Positions 11,172 to 24,000 of a DNA stretch of 64,000 bases are shown here, in pieces. The stretch's first letter is position 1; every line of letters starts with the position of its first letter. Both the position numbers and the translations under genes were made by a program. The notes under the pieces were generated by a model. That model saw only the letters and a list, made by a program, of their open reading frames with translations, was not told the origin of the DNA and did no database searches. The DNA comes from Rotaria sp. Silwood1 (lineage: Eukaryota; Rotifera; Eurotatoria; Philodinida; Philodinidae), in NCBI GenBank assembly GCA_905250075.1, contig CAJNOP010000178.1, positions 1-64,000 of the forward strand, in the 5' to 3' direction.

Positions 11172-14100
11172 ATGGCAACAAATGTAAGTAATGCAACTTA
11201 TAGATAACTATGGTGAAAGTATTTTCACATTCACTTGATATTCTGATCTCCATTCATTTAGAACATATCAGAAACGGGTCTTGATTCACACAAACGAAAA
11301 ATATTTATTCAAAAATTAGGTGCTGATACAACAAAATGGTCATTAAAAGATTATTTCTCGAAGTATCCAATCGAGTGGTGTGATGTTCCAATTGATGAAT
11401 TAGGTAAGATTGCAACATCGTTTCTAATTGATAAGAAAAAAAAGGCTCAGACACAGTATTTTATCAGTGAAATGAAGAGATGTCTATAAAAAAATGTTGT
11501 TTACTTTTTAAGGTAAAAATAAAAGACATGGCATCGTCATGTTTCACAGCAAAGAAAGTGTTGATGCTGTAATGTCACAACGTTACCATCAAATAGATGG
11601 AAAAGAAGTTTTTATTCATCGATCGGTCCCAAATCAAGGACCACTGAAAGATAATATAGAAATTCAACGTTTGATTGTTTCTAGTCCAAACAACCAATCA
11701 TTGGTCGAATCTGATATCCACAGTTACTTTTCGCAATATGGTAAAATATCTGACATTACTCATACAAAAAATGGAGATAATACGTGGGTCATTCATTTTG
11801 ATTAGTAAGTGCTAGAATACAATGAATTTGTTGAATTAATGTTTGCTTTGGTTTAGTTACGATTCAGTCGATCAAGTTCTTTTGAATTCTCCACATCGTA
11901 TTGGAGGAATCGATGTAAATGTTACGAAACATCATCAAAATTTCTTGCATAGAAGCTCAGCTCCACCAGAACCGGCACTGCACACTGATAAGAATAACAC
12001 TGAAGCAGGATCGAAAAAATCCAATTTGAAACACGTGACTATGAGTAGGTTTATGCCTTTTATCTCGAATACAAGTCTACTTTGTTTTCTATTCAGATGA
12101 ACAAGTATCATGTCTTAGTCTACCCACAAAAAAATATCGCATTCATATTACAAATTTACCGGCGAATATAGATGCCGAGACATTATCACAAGAATTCGAT
12201 TGGGACATTTATGATATTGTTATGAATCCGTCCAACAATGATCGAGCATTGTCAACAGAGTGTTGGCTGAAAAATGCCATTGATGAAAGAGAAGTGAACA
12301 ATTTTGGTCAAAGGTGGAATAAACAAAGCATCAAAGGATCAATCATTCAATGTGAGAAAGAAGAAGATGAAATAGAATTTTGTAATAAATTTCAGTTTGG
12401 TCGGTGTGAAAAAAGTAGTGACGAATGTCATTGGGAACATATACCTTGTACGGCAAATGGTGCTTGTTCGTTGACTTGTCCTTATGGCCATGCATTTGGA
12501 ATGAAGACAGAACATGATTCTCCAAATAGTAAGTCAAATTCTCAATTAATAAAACACAGAAATAGGTTATTGAAAATCGGTAAAGATGGAATATTGTATA
12601 TTTGTTGTTCACAGGACACTTTCCACTGACTATATTTCAATTTAATAGCGATTACAGGAAAAACTCTATTCATCCTTTCATTATTTATTTTAGGAACCTG
12701 TACGGACTATCGCATCAAAATAACTGGTTTTCAAACAGAAGTCACATCCCAAAATCTTACTCAGCGATTTGGTTCAAACAAGTATTATGTCGATCGAAAA
12801 CATGATCGTATTGGCTACGTGGTCAAAATCAAAACTATGAAATATGCGAAACAGTTGATGACAAAATGGCATAATAAAAACATTGATGGCCAACTAATAA
12901 AATGTCAATTAGAACTCAATCCAATCCTATTCACTCATCGTCATCGCTCTCAATCACGAGCAGCATTGGCTGATAGAGAACAGAAACATAACCGTTGCCG
13001 CAGTCGTCCACGAGATGCTTCCAGTATCCAAAGTAGTCAAGAAACATCTGATCTCGGTGATACTGACAAAACTTTGTCGATAACATGTGACAACCGAGAA
13101 ATGGAGAGAGACCGTCGCATTATTCGCAAAGCTTTTAATGATATTACTCCAACTCCATCGAAGACTAATCTGCATCATGCAAGTTCATCAGAAAGTATCT
13201 CAACATTGGTCGAAGCGAAATGTAAGTTCCTTTGCACGATTGATTAAACGAACTTCTAGACTAGAGTTCTATGTTATAGATCAGTTACCAAGCGATGTAT
13301 CCGCAGATGAATGGGAAATAACAAAAAGCGCATCCAATAGCGATGGAAAAGTATTATTAATACGTGGCAAAGCAGATCGAAAACGTCTAGCCGTAATCAA
13401 GATTTACCCGAATCAATCCTTGAAGGACTTGTATCAAGAAATAACTGTAATGAAACATCTAAAAGGTAAGATGAACATCGAGGAAAATACTTGTGATCCA
13501 CAACTATATTAATCATCTCTGTTGCAGATGTGCAAGGTGTCAGTCAATTGATTGAACCAGAGAATATATCGAACAATCTTACTCAACAAAGTCTTGACAA
13601 AGCCAATCTATGGATGATTATGAAACGTGCTCCTGGATATTCGTTAAAAGAATTCATCGAACGAAAATATCGAGTTGTCCTTGAAATTTCAACAGCCATT
13701 CAACTTACTCTGAATCTAGTAAGAATTCTTCAACAGGTGCATGGTAGAGGTATCTTCCATCAGAATTTATCACCTGAAAATATTATGATCGAATGGGATT
13801 TAAACAGTACATCGATTGATCAAGCCCTATTGACTGTGCTGAATTTCAGTCATGCTGTCTTTGTATCGACCAGTAAAGATACGGCAATTGTATCATCAAC
13901 ACAGAAATGGTATCATGCACCGCAAACGAATATCACAAAATTGAGTTCGACGATTGATGCATCTGGGATTTGTGCGATTCTTTTTTGGTTACTGACACAG
14001 ATGGATCCTCGACGTGAGAATGATGAACTTCCTCATCAACAAGCTCGCGATAAACTCAATGACATGATTAAAGGTGCTGTCAACTCGACAAGTTTACAAA

Positions 14101-14729
14101 ATCAGCTGAAAACGTATCTAATGGACACATTTGATTGTGCTTTCGGCTATCCAAACTACCATCCATGGACGATCAATGACCTCGAATGTCGACTAGAGTC
14201 GATTCATCAATTATTGGTACCAAATGTTCCAGAACTGACTACAATAAGTGCCATTTTTCAACAATTGGCATCAATCTCTGACTCATTACCGACGCCACCT
14301 ACCACAATCAATGATGCTCAACGAGATGCCTTTGAAAAAGCAGCAAAAGCATTCTGTCGGGCAAAGGAATATTTCTTACAGGATAAACAAAACCAATTTG
14401 AATGGTCCGATGGAAGTTGTACATGGGTTTATAGTCCACATAGTTTGATCAATGAATATTACAATGATGATGTGCTCACTTATCATTCATTACGCGGAAG
14501 AACGACTACCACCTATTCGATAATCATCACGTGTCTGGCTAGTTGTATTGAAGGACTCGTGATGACGTTGTCTATTAGCACTAATGTCAATGGCAAAACG
14601 ATTCGAATGCCTATTGGCCAATATTCAACAGCTCAAGATTATGCCACACAGATACAAGAGAATTTTGGAACGGAATTAAAGAATCTTCTCTTAGCTATCT
14701 ACAGAGAAAGAAAATCTATAAAACATTAG
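11172..14729 (+). CDS. RRM-like / CCCH zinc finger / pseudokinase protein
   Basis: 993 aa over eight exons: 11172-11183, 11262-11403, 11513-11804, 11857-12044, 12097-12528, 12694-13221, 13280-13465, 13528-14729; all phases agree. The N-terminal half has about four RRM-like modules (starts RKIFIQKLG, RLIVSSPNN, YRIHITNLPANID, YRIKITGFQ). A CCCH-type finger lies after the third (CNKFQFGRC...CHWEH), followed by more Cys/His. A basic Ser/Arg-rich linker precedes a kinase-like domain: beta3 lysine in LAVIKIY and helix C Glu in YQEITVMKHL. HRD is replaced by HQN (HQNLSPENI) and DFG by NFS, so catalysis is unlikely. The last 130 residues match nothing I know. A role in RNA binding with a scaffold-like pseudokinase is inferred; I know no named ortholog. 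Confidence 0.8.
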
Positions 14730-15976
14730 TAGAACACTATATTCGCTTGCCACTTTTTCTTCTGAAAAGTAGCAAGATTCTTATTAAAGAATTATAATAA
14801 ATACAAGAATCTAATGATATCAGATGCAATGTTTTGGTTTTCTTTGGATGTGGGTGTAGGTGTGAATGTTTTGTAAAAAGAAGGCTCATACACACCTCAC
14901 ACCCACCCACACCCCGCGCCCTTCGAATTATTTAACACGTTTTTTTAAAATGTTCTCGAAAAATTTTCCAAGATGAAAAATAACTATTTAGTTTCTTGTT
15001 TTTCATGACAAGGATACGAAAAGATACTGAAAACAAATGAATGAAGAAAGATCGTGCTTAGAAAGAACCGTTATACATTGATCTCTATTTGTATTGGCTG
15101 GAAGCCTAAAAGCGAGTTCGAAATAACGCTTATTATGGTTCCGCTATAGCATTAACATGATCGAATTTTAATGGGTCCTGAGTATTCATTCTTGAAATGC
15201 TATAAATAAATTATTACTGCTGAATATGAAAATGCCTAGACAACTTTGAACTGATAGATGAAAGAAAAAAGAAAAAAATACAGACTCCCTTCTATTATAA
15301 ACGAGAAAGAAATTCCAGAACGAAAAGAAATTTAAACACTATGTAAATATTGTGACGTATACAATTTCTGTTAAATAAAATCTTATCTCATGTTCATTCA
15401 TACGTATTGTTTGAATGTCATGATATAAACTTTCACCATCAACAAGTTCCATAACACAAGAAATAATTTTTCCTAAAAACAAATTCTTTTTTAATTTCTT
15501 CATATAGAAATCAATTCTAACATACTTCTTGATGAATTGTACTAAAAAGCTTTAATAATATAAGAATTTCCTTGACTATAATGAATTAATATTTGTCTTT
15601 CAACTTCTAATTGTTGTCGGGCTTGTTCATATTTGTACTATCAGCTAATTTGATAGTGTGTGTGTGAGTGTTGATTGAGATGAAGAGAAACACCACATCC
15701 ACATTCTACATCCATAATAACACTCACATCCACACCGACACTCAAAGCACTATACCCATCCGAATGTTGATTTCTTACTTTTTTTTCTTCTACGACCATC
15801 ACATTTTTGGTAGGATAGAATTAAGTACGCTAAAAAAACGTAAAAGCAATATCGAGTTCCTATTTATTGAAAGATGATACTGTGTAATTTGCGAAGATTA
15901 CGTTTTAAAACATTATACATGTGTTAAGGAATAAAGAAAGGGATACAATCACCATTGTCTCACTTTAACGCAAGCT
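14730..15976. other. Intergenic with two GT/CA foldbacks
   Basis: No supported gene. Foldback at 14846-14922: TGGATGTGGGTGTAGGTGTG, then CACACCTCACACCCACCCAC. Foldback at 15655-15750: GTGTGTGTGAGTG, then CACTCACATCCACACCGACAC. The rest is AT-rich sequence without coding signal. Confidence 0.55.
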
Positions 15977-17997
15977 ATGATTACGACAACAATTTGTTTT
16001 TTCATATTCGTTCTTTTTAGGTAATTCTAATTTCTGTTTTTTTTTTAATTCATCGAACATTGCATGATCTTTCATTTTAGCCTCACAGGTTTGATTCTCA
16101 TTGCGTTGGACACATTGATCTTTTAATTTAGTCTTTCTATAGTTCGAGTAAATTCTCAAATATGTCATCGGATGTGTCAATATGATAAATGCTCGACAAA
16201 TAGTGCATGTGGGTGTTTTCGTATGACAACTGATAATGATAGTAGCATTTGTGGTTTTCTCTGGCCGACTTGTTCTCAACTTGTTGCATGTGGTCCTCCA
16301 AACAATGCTTGTTATCAGCCTGGTCATATCTGTGTGCGTCATCCTCGATGTTTTAATCATCCTGTTTGCTATCCGTTGTCGATGACTGGACAAATCTGTC
16401 CACCACTATCAAGTAAGAGAAGCAAGAGTTGTCTAATTATTTTCGATACTAAAGCACTTTTTGGTTCTGTTTGGAACCTTATTTAGCAGAGCATCGAAAG
16501 GATATATGATGAGAGCAATCAGATGAGAAGGCGAAAGACTAAGTGAGGACAATCTAGCAGGAAAATTGTGGGATGTAACAGAAATTCCTATATAATTCCA
16601 TGGGTAACAACAAAATTCAATTACCATCGAAACTAGGGAATTCGATGTGGAAACCTATGGAATGCGATACCATCCATTTCTACGGAAATCCGAGATACAA
16701 CATCTTCATGGGAAGTTGTGAGAATCTCGGAGATCTTGCCGTTTCCTATAGAAATCTATTGTATTTTTTATCGAGTACTATGAAACTCCATAGAATTTAA
16801 CTGTGGGATATTTTCTGTTCAGTAGGAGAGAAATTCGATTTTAGTTGATGAGATAGATGACATTTGTGTGTCTCAACTCGACGAATAGTTGTCATTCATT
16901 TGAAATAGACTATTGATAGTGACATTGCAGATTCATTTATTCGAAATTTGTTTCATGAAAATCGTCTAACCATATTCACTGTCCTTGTATCATTTTGCTA
17001 GAAAAATCTTACAGTGTGATATGAATATTTATACAAAAGATCTATTTTACTTGAGAAATCGATGTCTTTAGTTCTCTACATTGATTTAGCTCCATTTTTA
17101 CCATCGAAACCTGGTGATGGCATTTCTGCAACAGCGACATGGATTCAAAGTGCTACTACTGTGGCTGGTGTTAATAGTCCAGGATCTGCACTTAATCAGT
17201 TGTATTATCCCCGTGGCCTCGTTGTTGATGAAAATCACACTATTCATGTTGCAGATTGGGAAAATCATCGTATAGTGAAATGGTATCGTGGCGTTTCTAT
17301 TGGTCAAATAGTAGCAGGTGGGCATGGACAAGGAAACCATATAAATCAATTGAATGAACTGTCCGATGTTTTGGTCGATAAAGATGAAACAATGTATATA
17401 AGTGACAATGGCAATCGGCGTATTTTGCGATGGTCTCAAGGTGCTCAAAATGGAGAAACAATTATTGAAAATATCTCTAGCTTTGGTATAGCACAAGATG
17501 ATCAAGGATCACTTTACGTGTCTGACTCGATCACAGGTGAAGTGAAGAAAAGGCATGTTGGTGATACGATTGGACAAGTGATCATTTCGGGACTAAATCA
17601 ACCTAATACATTATTTATTGATCGAAATCGATCTGTCTATGTAGCCGACACCCATAATCACCGAGTAATAAAAGTGGATGAAGGAACAACACAACTTTCG
17701 ATTGTTGCTGGTGGATCTCATGGTCATGGATCAAACCATTTATCATTCCCGCGCGCTGTTATTGTCGATGCGTTGGGCACTGTTTATGTGGCGGATACTA
17801 ATAATCACCGATTAATGCGGTGGCCACATGGAGCTGAATCAGGCAGTGTCATTATTGGTAGTCGTGGCCAAGGTTCGCAATCTGATCAACTTAGTGGACC
17901 CACTGATTTATCATTTGATCTTGAAGGAAATCTCTATGTCGTCGATCATTATAATCATCGTGTGCAAAAATTTGCACTTAATACGAGTTCATGTTGA
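15977..17997 (+). CDS. Secreted Cys-rich NHL-repeat beta-propeller protein
   Basis: Predicted secreted 410-aa protein. Exons are 15977-16020, 16132-16412 and 17090-17997, phases consistent. The tiny first exon plus the start of exon 2 encode a clear signal peptide (MITTTICFFIFVLFS, hydrophobic through about residue 20, then VNSQ). Exon 2 adds a module of about 80 aa with many cysteines (CQYDKCSTNSACGCF, CSQLVACGPPNNACY, CVRHPRC). Exon 3 gives about six NHL blades, e.g. LNQLYYPRGLVVDE, HVADWENHRIVKW, VYVADTNNHRLMRW. This arrangement is common among rotifer NHL proteins. Its ligand is unknown; carbohydrate or protein binding outside the cell is an inference. The second intron (677 bp) is long. 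No membrane anchor is seen. Confidence 0.8.
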
Positions 17998-20900
17998 CAC
18001 AGGTAAGTATATTAGTCTTCTCTGCATCTGATACTTGTTCTGTTCTTCAGGACAAACACAGAAGAAAATCCAATAACATTGAAGTGCATAGAAGAAGGAG
18101 AGATTTCAAGGTGGTGATGATCATGTGTTTCATCTTTTTTTTTTAAATCCTAAGTGTAAAATGAAATAAAATAAAGTTATACTAGCAAAATGGTTGAAGA
18201 TTCAAATCGATCTAATATAAAGGGTTCTTTGAAAGCATTTATTTGTACAAGAGCTCACATGGATAGAATGTTCTAATAGTTTCAATTGATCAAAAGAAAT
18301 AAGTTTTTTCATATGTGAATCGTGCATCTTACTCAGTCTGTTAAACAAAAGAAAAGCTTTATGTGCAATGATACGACATACTCTCTGTTTCTTGTTAAAG
18401 CAAGGAACAACATAGATTATTTTCCTTCTTTTCGTGCACGAAAAATCAATTCAGAAATTCGAATGCATTGTTTAGTTTCTGTTCACATTCAACTCGATAA
18501 TGATCCGTGTTCAACACGAATAGCTGAAATTAAATTGAAAAAGTCGCATATAATTGATGATAGTTAAAGATTTGGATACGATTTGACTTTATATAGTGAA
18601 ACAACACGTATCTAATGATATCAGTAAGATATTTTGCAGTTAGAAGCTTGAACGCTGGTTTGAATCAATTTTCTTGGATATTTTTTCTCCTGACGAAAAT
18701 ATCGAACAGTATTACATTCTCTCAGGGCGACGGAGACTGAAAGTAAATGAGTGACTAAATCGATTTCATCGGATTCAAAACAGCAGCCATGTTCGTTAAA
18801 TGAAATTTCAAGCGTTTAAGAAAGATCTGTCAGTTAGAAAAGTATTAATAGTTCTTTGAAATATTTGCTGTTAAAGTCATTGTAACGCAAATCTTTTGCA
18901 CATCATTCCATAAGCAATTTAATGACTTCGATCAACAATCTTCTTATTCAGAGTAATCATAGCAATTTGTTGTGTATTGTGTGCCCAATACCAATTGAAT
19001 GTTGATCACTAGTTCTTTTCTTCTTCTATGAAGATAGCATTTTTCGTACAATGCATGAATTGTCATGAGTCCTCTTGCGAGTAATCTGAGCACTCATCCT
19101 AGGAACTCGTACACATTGTGTGAATACATTCACTGCAACCTTCGGCAAAGTTCTCAATTGTTATTACCAATTCAACTAGGACAAAAATTCATTTATGGTC
19201 AATCAGTCGAAATTCCATGTAAACAAAAAAATAAATGATTGAACTCTTTTGCAGTGATACTTGTAAATGTAAACATTGGGTTTGACAACTCTTAATGTTC
19301 ATTCTTTTCGACCTGCCTCATTTTTGGGACTCATTTTTCTGAATTAGTATCAATTGTTGAGCCATTTGATCTTGATTGAATCGCTGTTCAAGAAATACAA
19401 AACAATGTTTAATATAGAAGGAGTTTCGCTCAGGTCTTTCGTTACATCATTCTGTTTATGACAAATGTAATAGAGATTTTTTGATAACGGTATTATCTCC
19501 TATTATCCAATTTTGATCTCATTCAAACTAAACAAGTTTGGCATTGCCAGGTGACAGCAGATCTTTACTTCAATGTCATTTAGATGGCAATCATCTATTT
19601 GCTCCAAGTCAATCATTGACTGTAACCCATTTGAATCAAATTAATGAAGATGATCGATTAGAATAATTAAAAAAGGGTGTGGATGTAAAAAAAAACAGTC
19701 AATAGTCAGACCCAAAACTCTCCATATCCACATTCATACCCTATTCTCTTGGACTTTTTAGAATCCGTTTTGTTTGCTCAACAGGTTTCATAGATTCGTA
19801 ACTCGGTGCAGTTGATGAACTATTGAGAAAAGACAGCGAGATTTCACAAACGAAAAACATTCTAAAACATTTTCGTAACGAAAGCGTACTTCAGGATGGA
19901 AAAGACAAATTGAAGCTGAAGTTTGCTTTGCATGGTTCCTGCTGTTGTATATGATTGTTTTACCTTATCTCAACGAAATTTGTATAATCGTCAAAGAAAA
20001 TAAAGAGTGAAACAGAAAGCAAGAGAATGAAATAACGAAACTTATTTACTTCGTGTCGTTTCTCATCACTAGAGCCAAACTAATCATTCTTAACTATCAA
20101 TCTCTGTGTTGAGGGTGAGTGTGGGTGTGGGTGTGAAAAACAACATCACACCCCCACATCCTATTAGATTTCTTGCTCTATTCAAATTCATGAAACATAA
20201 AATAAATCTCTCCGAATCGGTCGAAAATTCACAATTTTTAATTTTTTTTCAACTGACTATTCGATATGTGCTTTGCATTGAAACAAAACCTAAGGATAGT
20301 TGCAGAAAGAGCGTTCAAAACTAATCACAATTCGCATGAAGAATCGAAAGGAATCCAGTAAGTCTCAATATAGGACATATTCTTATCTTCGATTAGAAAC
20401 TCGAGAAATTGATTTATCCCTGCGGACAAAAATAAATGCCCAGTATCGAGAATCGTTGAACTCTCAGCGATTGTTCATATTAGTTGTGACCAGTTTTGAA
20501 CGCTTTTTCTGATCATATTCTTATTCTTTGTTTAATACAAAAAAAGATCTCAAAATCAGTTGGGATCACTCGAAAAAAAAAATCCTCAAAATTACAACTT
20601 TTCAGCCGACTTCGAAAATTTCGTTAATAAGAAAAAAATCATAATTGACATCATATCCTAGGAATTGGTGCATCGTTAATCATGAGAGCGAAAGAAGGAG
20701 CCCTTAAGAAAATGTTATGCACTGCTTGTCATTAGATATCTTGCAAGAACACTAAAGGATTTTGGCTTGTTATAATCGAACGTCGAATAAATTCGACGAC
20801 GAAATTTTAATAAAACAAACGAATTTTTAATTTTTTGATTATCAATTATTAATATTGCAAAAGCATTGTAGATTATTTTCTATTCAGAATAATAAATTAT

Positions 20901-21053
20901 ATCAGATATACATCATCAACTAGCGTCCTCTATCACATAGGTTACTGTGAATGGTCTTTAACCAATGGAACTATAAGATAGTAAACAACAATAAATCTAT
21001 CAGATCGTTTTATTTATCATTAGGCTCATAGTATCAATTAAATAAATTAGAAA
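17998..21053. other. Long intergenic region with two GT foldbacks
   Basis: No supported gene. Foldback at 19674-19742 (AGGGTGTGGATGT / CATATCCACATTCATACCCT) and at 20107-20162 (GTGAGTGTGGGTGTGGGTGTG / CATCACACCCCCACATC). Short open stretches at 18322-18567 and about 19548-19664 might be eroded exons, but I cannot join them into a gene. Confidence 0.5.
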
Positions 21054-24000
21054 ATGCCTGTAGTTATATTTCTTCTTGATAATTCAGCATCAATGAATCA
21101 AATGACTCATGTTGGTACAAGTCTTTTTGATATTGGCAAAGGAGCTATCGAACAATTTCTTAAAGTTCGAAATAATTTATTCTTCTTCTATTTTTTACGT
21201 AATATTTTCTATCTATATAAATAGATACGACAACGTGATGCTGGTGCCGCTCGAACAGATCGATATATGTTATTAACACTTGATGAACCACCAACAAATG
21301 TTAAAGTCGGATGGAAAGAACCTATGACTGTATTTACTAATCAATTAAAAAGTCTTGAAGCAACTGGATTAACTCAAATGGGTTCAGCAATAAAACAAGC
21401 TTTTGATTTACTTAATCTTAATCGACATGCAGCTGATCATGATACATATGGATGTGGTCGATTTCCACATTTACTCGAACCATCACTTATTATTGTTATT
21501 ACAGATAAACAAAAATTAACTACATTAGCTGGTGTACAAAATGAAGTAATATATATATATATATTTCTTTTCTGTATCTATTCAAAATCTTGTTTAGATT
21601 AATATTCCAATGAATACAGGACCATTAGGTAGTGAATTAACAAAAGAACCATTTCGATGGGATCAACGTTTATTTGCTATTGTACTTGCATTACCTGCAA
21701 CTGCTTCATCAATAGTTTTAGCTGGAATTCCTGGTAATTCAACTGGTCCTGGTATAGGTGATGCACCTGCTAATCAATTTATTCCAGCTGCTATTGATCA
21801 ACCAATCACTGCTATGTGTGATGTAACCGGTGGTAAATGACAAAAATATTTTTGAATACAAATATTCTTTTATTTGTAGGTCGTTCCTATTTAATAACAT
21901 CTCAACGAGCACTTCTACAATGTTTAGAATCTCTTGTACAAAAAATTCAAATTGGTGTTGTTGTTAATTTAGAAAAAGTTATTAGTGAAGGTATCAAAAA
22001 CAAAAAAAAGATAATTGAATTTAAAACAAAAAATTTTCTTTACTTCTATCATAGGAGATAATGAACGATGTGCATGGCATTCATGTCGAAAAATGATAAT
22101 GATTCCACGTTCATTACCTAAAACAGAAAAAACAGAATATAATTGGCCCATACCTGAAGATTATTGGCCAACAGCAGCAATGCTTTCCCTACCATCACGA
22201 TCAGCACATGCATTAATTAAATTTCAAACAATTCCATGTACAACAGTTACAGATAAATTTCCATTTGATAAATATGAATTAGAACCATCACCATTAACAC
22301 AATATATACTTGAACGTCGACAACCAACAATGGCTTGGCCTGTATATTGAATATTTTTAAAAATAAAAAATTAAATTATTTCGTTTTTTTTTTGATTTGA
22401 GGTTTTTGTTCAAGGTTCATCTCGTCTTGGTCCAACTGAACTTGGTTCACCATTTGGTTATCTTAAAGCAAGTACAAATTTAACAACCGTTAATCTATAT
22501 ATTATGCCATATAATTATCCAGAATTATCGACATTACTCAGTATGAAAATTATTTTATTACGCACTACAAAAATATTTTTTTTCGCTAGCTCTTAGAAAT
22601 GCTGATTCGAAAGTAATTCACACTGTCAGAAGTCACAAGGGGACTTTTTCAATTGATTAATTGCTTCTATAGTGGATCCGGCTACATCATGTAGATCGTC
22701 ATGGATTATAAATACTTCAAAAAGAGTGGTTAAAAATATGTCTTAAAGAGAATAGCTAATCGTAAAAATATCAGACTATTTTATGTATTCCTATTCTGAA
22801 TTAAGAATATCAAATCTATAGTTTTTTCACCGTTCTTTTGTTGTTTGAATGATAATTGTAGAATCCCATGATTCGTCAGCAATTACAATGTCGAATATAA
22901 GACGGAATTAATCCCTCTCAAATCTCTCGGTAAAAATGAACTCGCTACTATTTGTAGTCAGCAGTTAACCGATATCATACCCATTGAACACAAATTTTAT
23001 ATAATTTCAAATAATCATAAGTAATTGAATTGCTTGCCGACAAACTAATATTCAAGATTTCCTCTATTTATTTGGGAATGAACTAAATACGAAGTACTTT
23101 CAACATTAAACTTAATTTATGAAATTAATTGAGAACTAAGCGAAAAAAAAAGCCTTTTTGTAGTGCTGTCTTTATATTTTCAATTATTAATTTTGTTTAA
23201 AGATGAATTAAATAAAGCTCATGGTTCAAATGTATCAAGAACATGGCAAAATCGTTTTGATGCTTATCTTCGATCGATTCCTCCATATTATCTTACTGTA
23301 TGTTTTATTTTTCTCATAATTAAAAAAAAAAATTCATGAATATATTTTAGCCATTACGACGTGTTCTATCACGAAAACAACTTCAATTTGTATTCGAATC
23401 ATATGATAAACAAAATCCAACACAACCAACAATTCTTCTTTCACCACAAATGCTTGGTTATTTAAAAAAAATTCGATCACAAGCAAAAGCTGAACTTGAT
23501 CGATGGCCACCAATGCAAGAAAAACCACCACCACTTATTCATCTTCTTCCATTGTTTGTATTTCTTTTTCTTTTTTGTCTTCTATGTAATTAAATTCTTT
23601 GTTTTCTTTTTTTCTATTAAAGACGTCCTGATCTTTTATTCGATAAAACATCATCATCAAGTGCAGATTTACATGAACCAGGTGATGATTCAATTCATAA
23701 TAATTTTGTTTTACAATCAAAATTAAATTCTAAACAACAACAACCATTACAATTATATTTGTAAGCAAAAGCAAAAAAATAAAAAATTCTATATTTTTAT
23801 TTCTTCTATTAAGAAATGTATTTGATATTCCACGATCACAATTACTTGATGTTGTTACAAAATTACGTCGACATTTAGTACAAAATACAAATAATTATGA
23901 AATACAAGATGAAGATGCTTTACATTCTATACCTATTAAAGAAATGTCAAATTATGATGAATATCCACGTGCTAATGCACAAGCTGCACCATTAAGAGAA

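Noticed and set aside
12343..12612. Antisense frame of 89 aa
   Set aside because: Lies opposite well-supported exons of the RRM/CCCH/pseudokinase gene.
16540..16800. Possible MITE in the second intron of the NHL gene
   Set aside because: Several GGAAAT/CCATGG-like words recur, but no convincing terminal inverted repeats were found.
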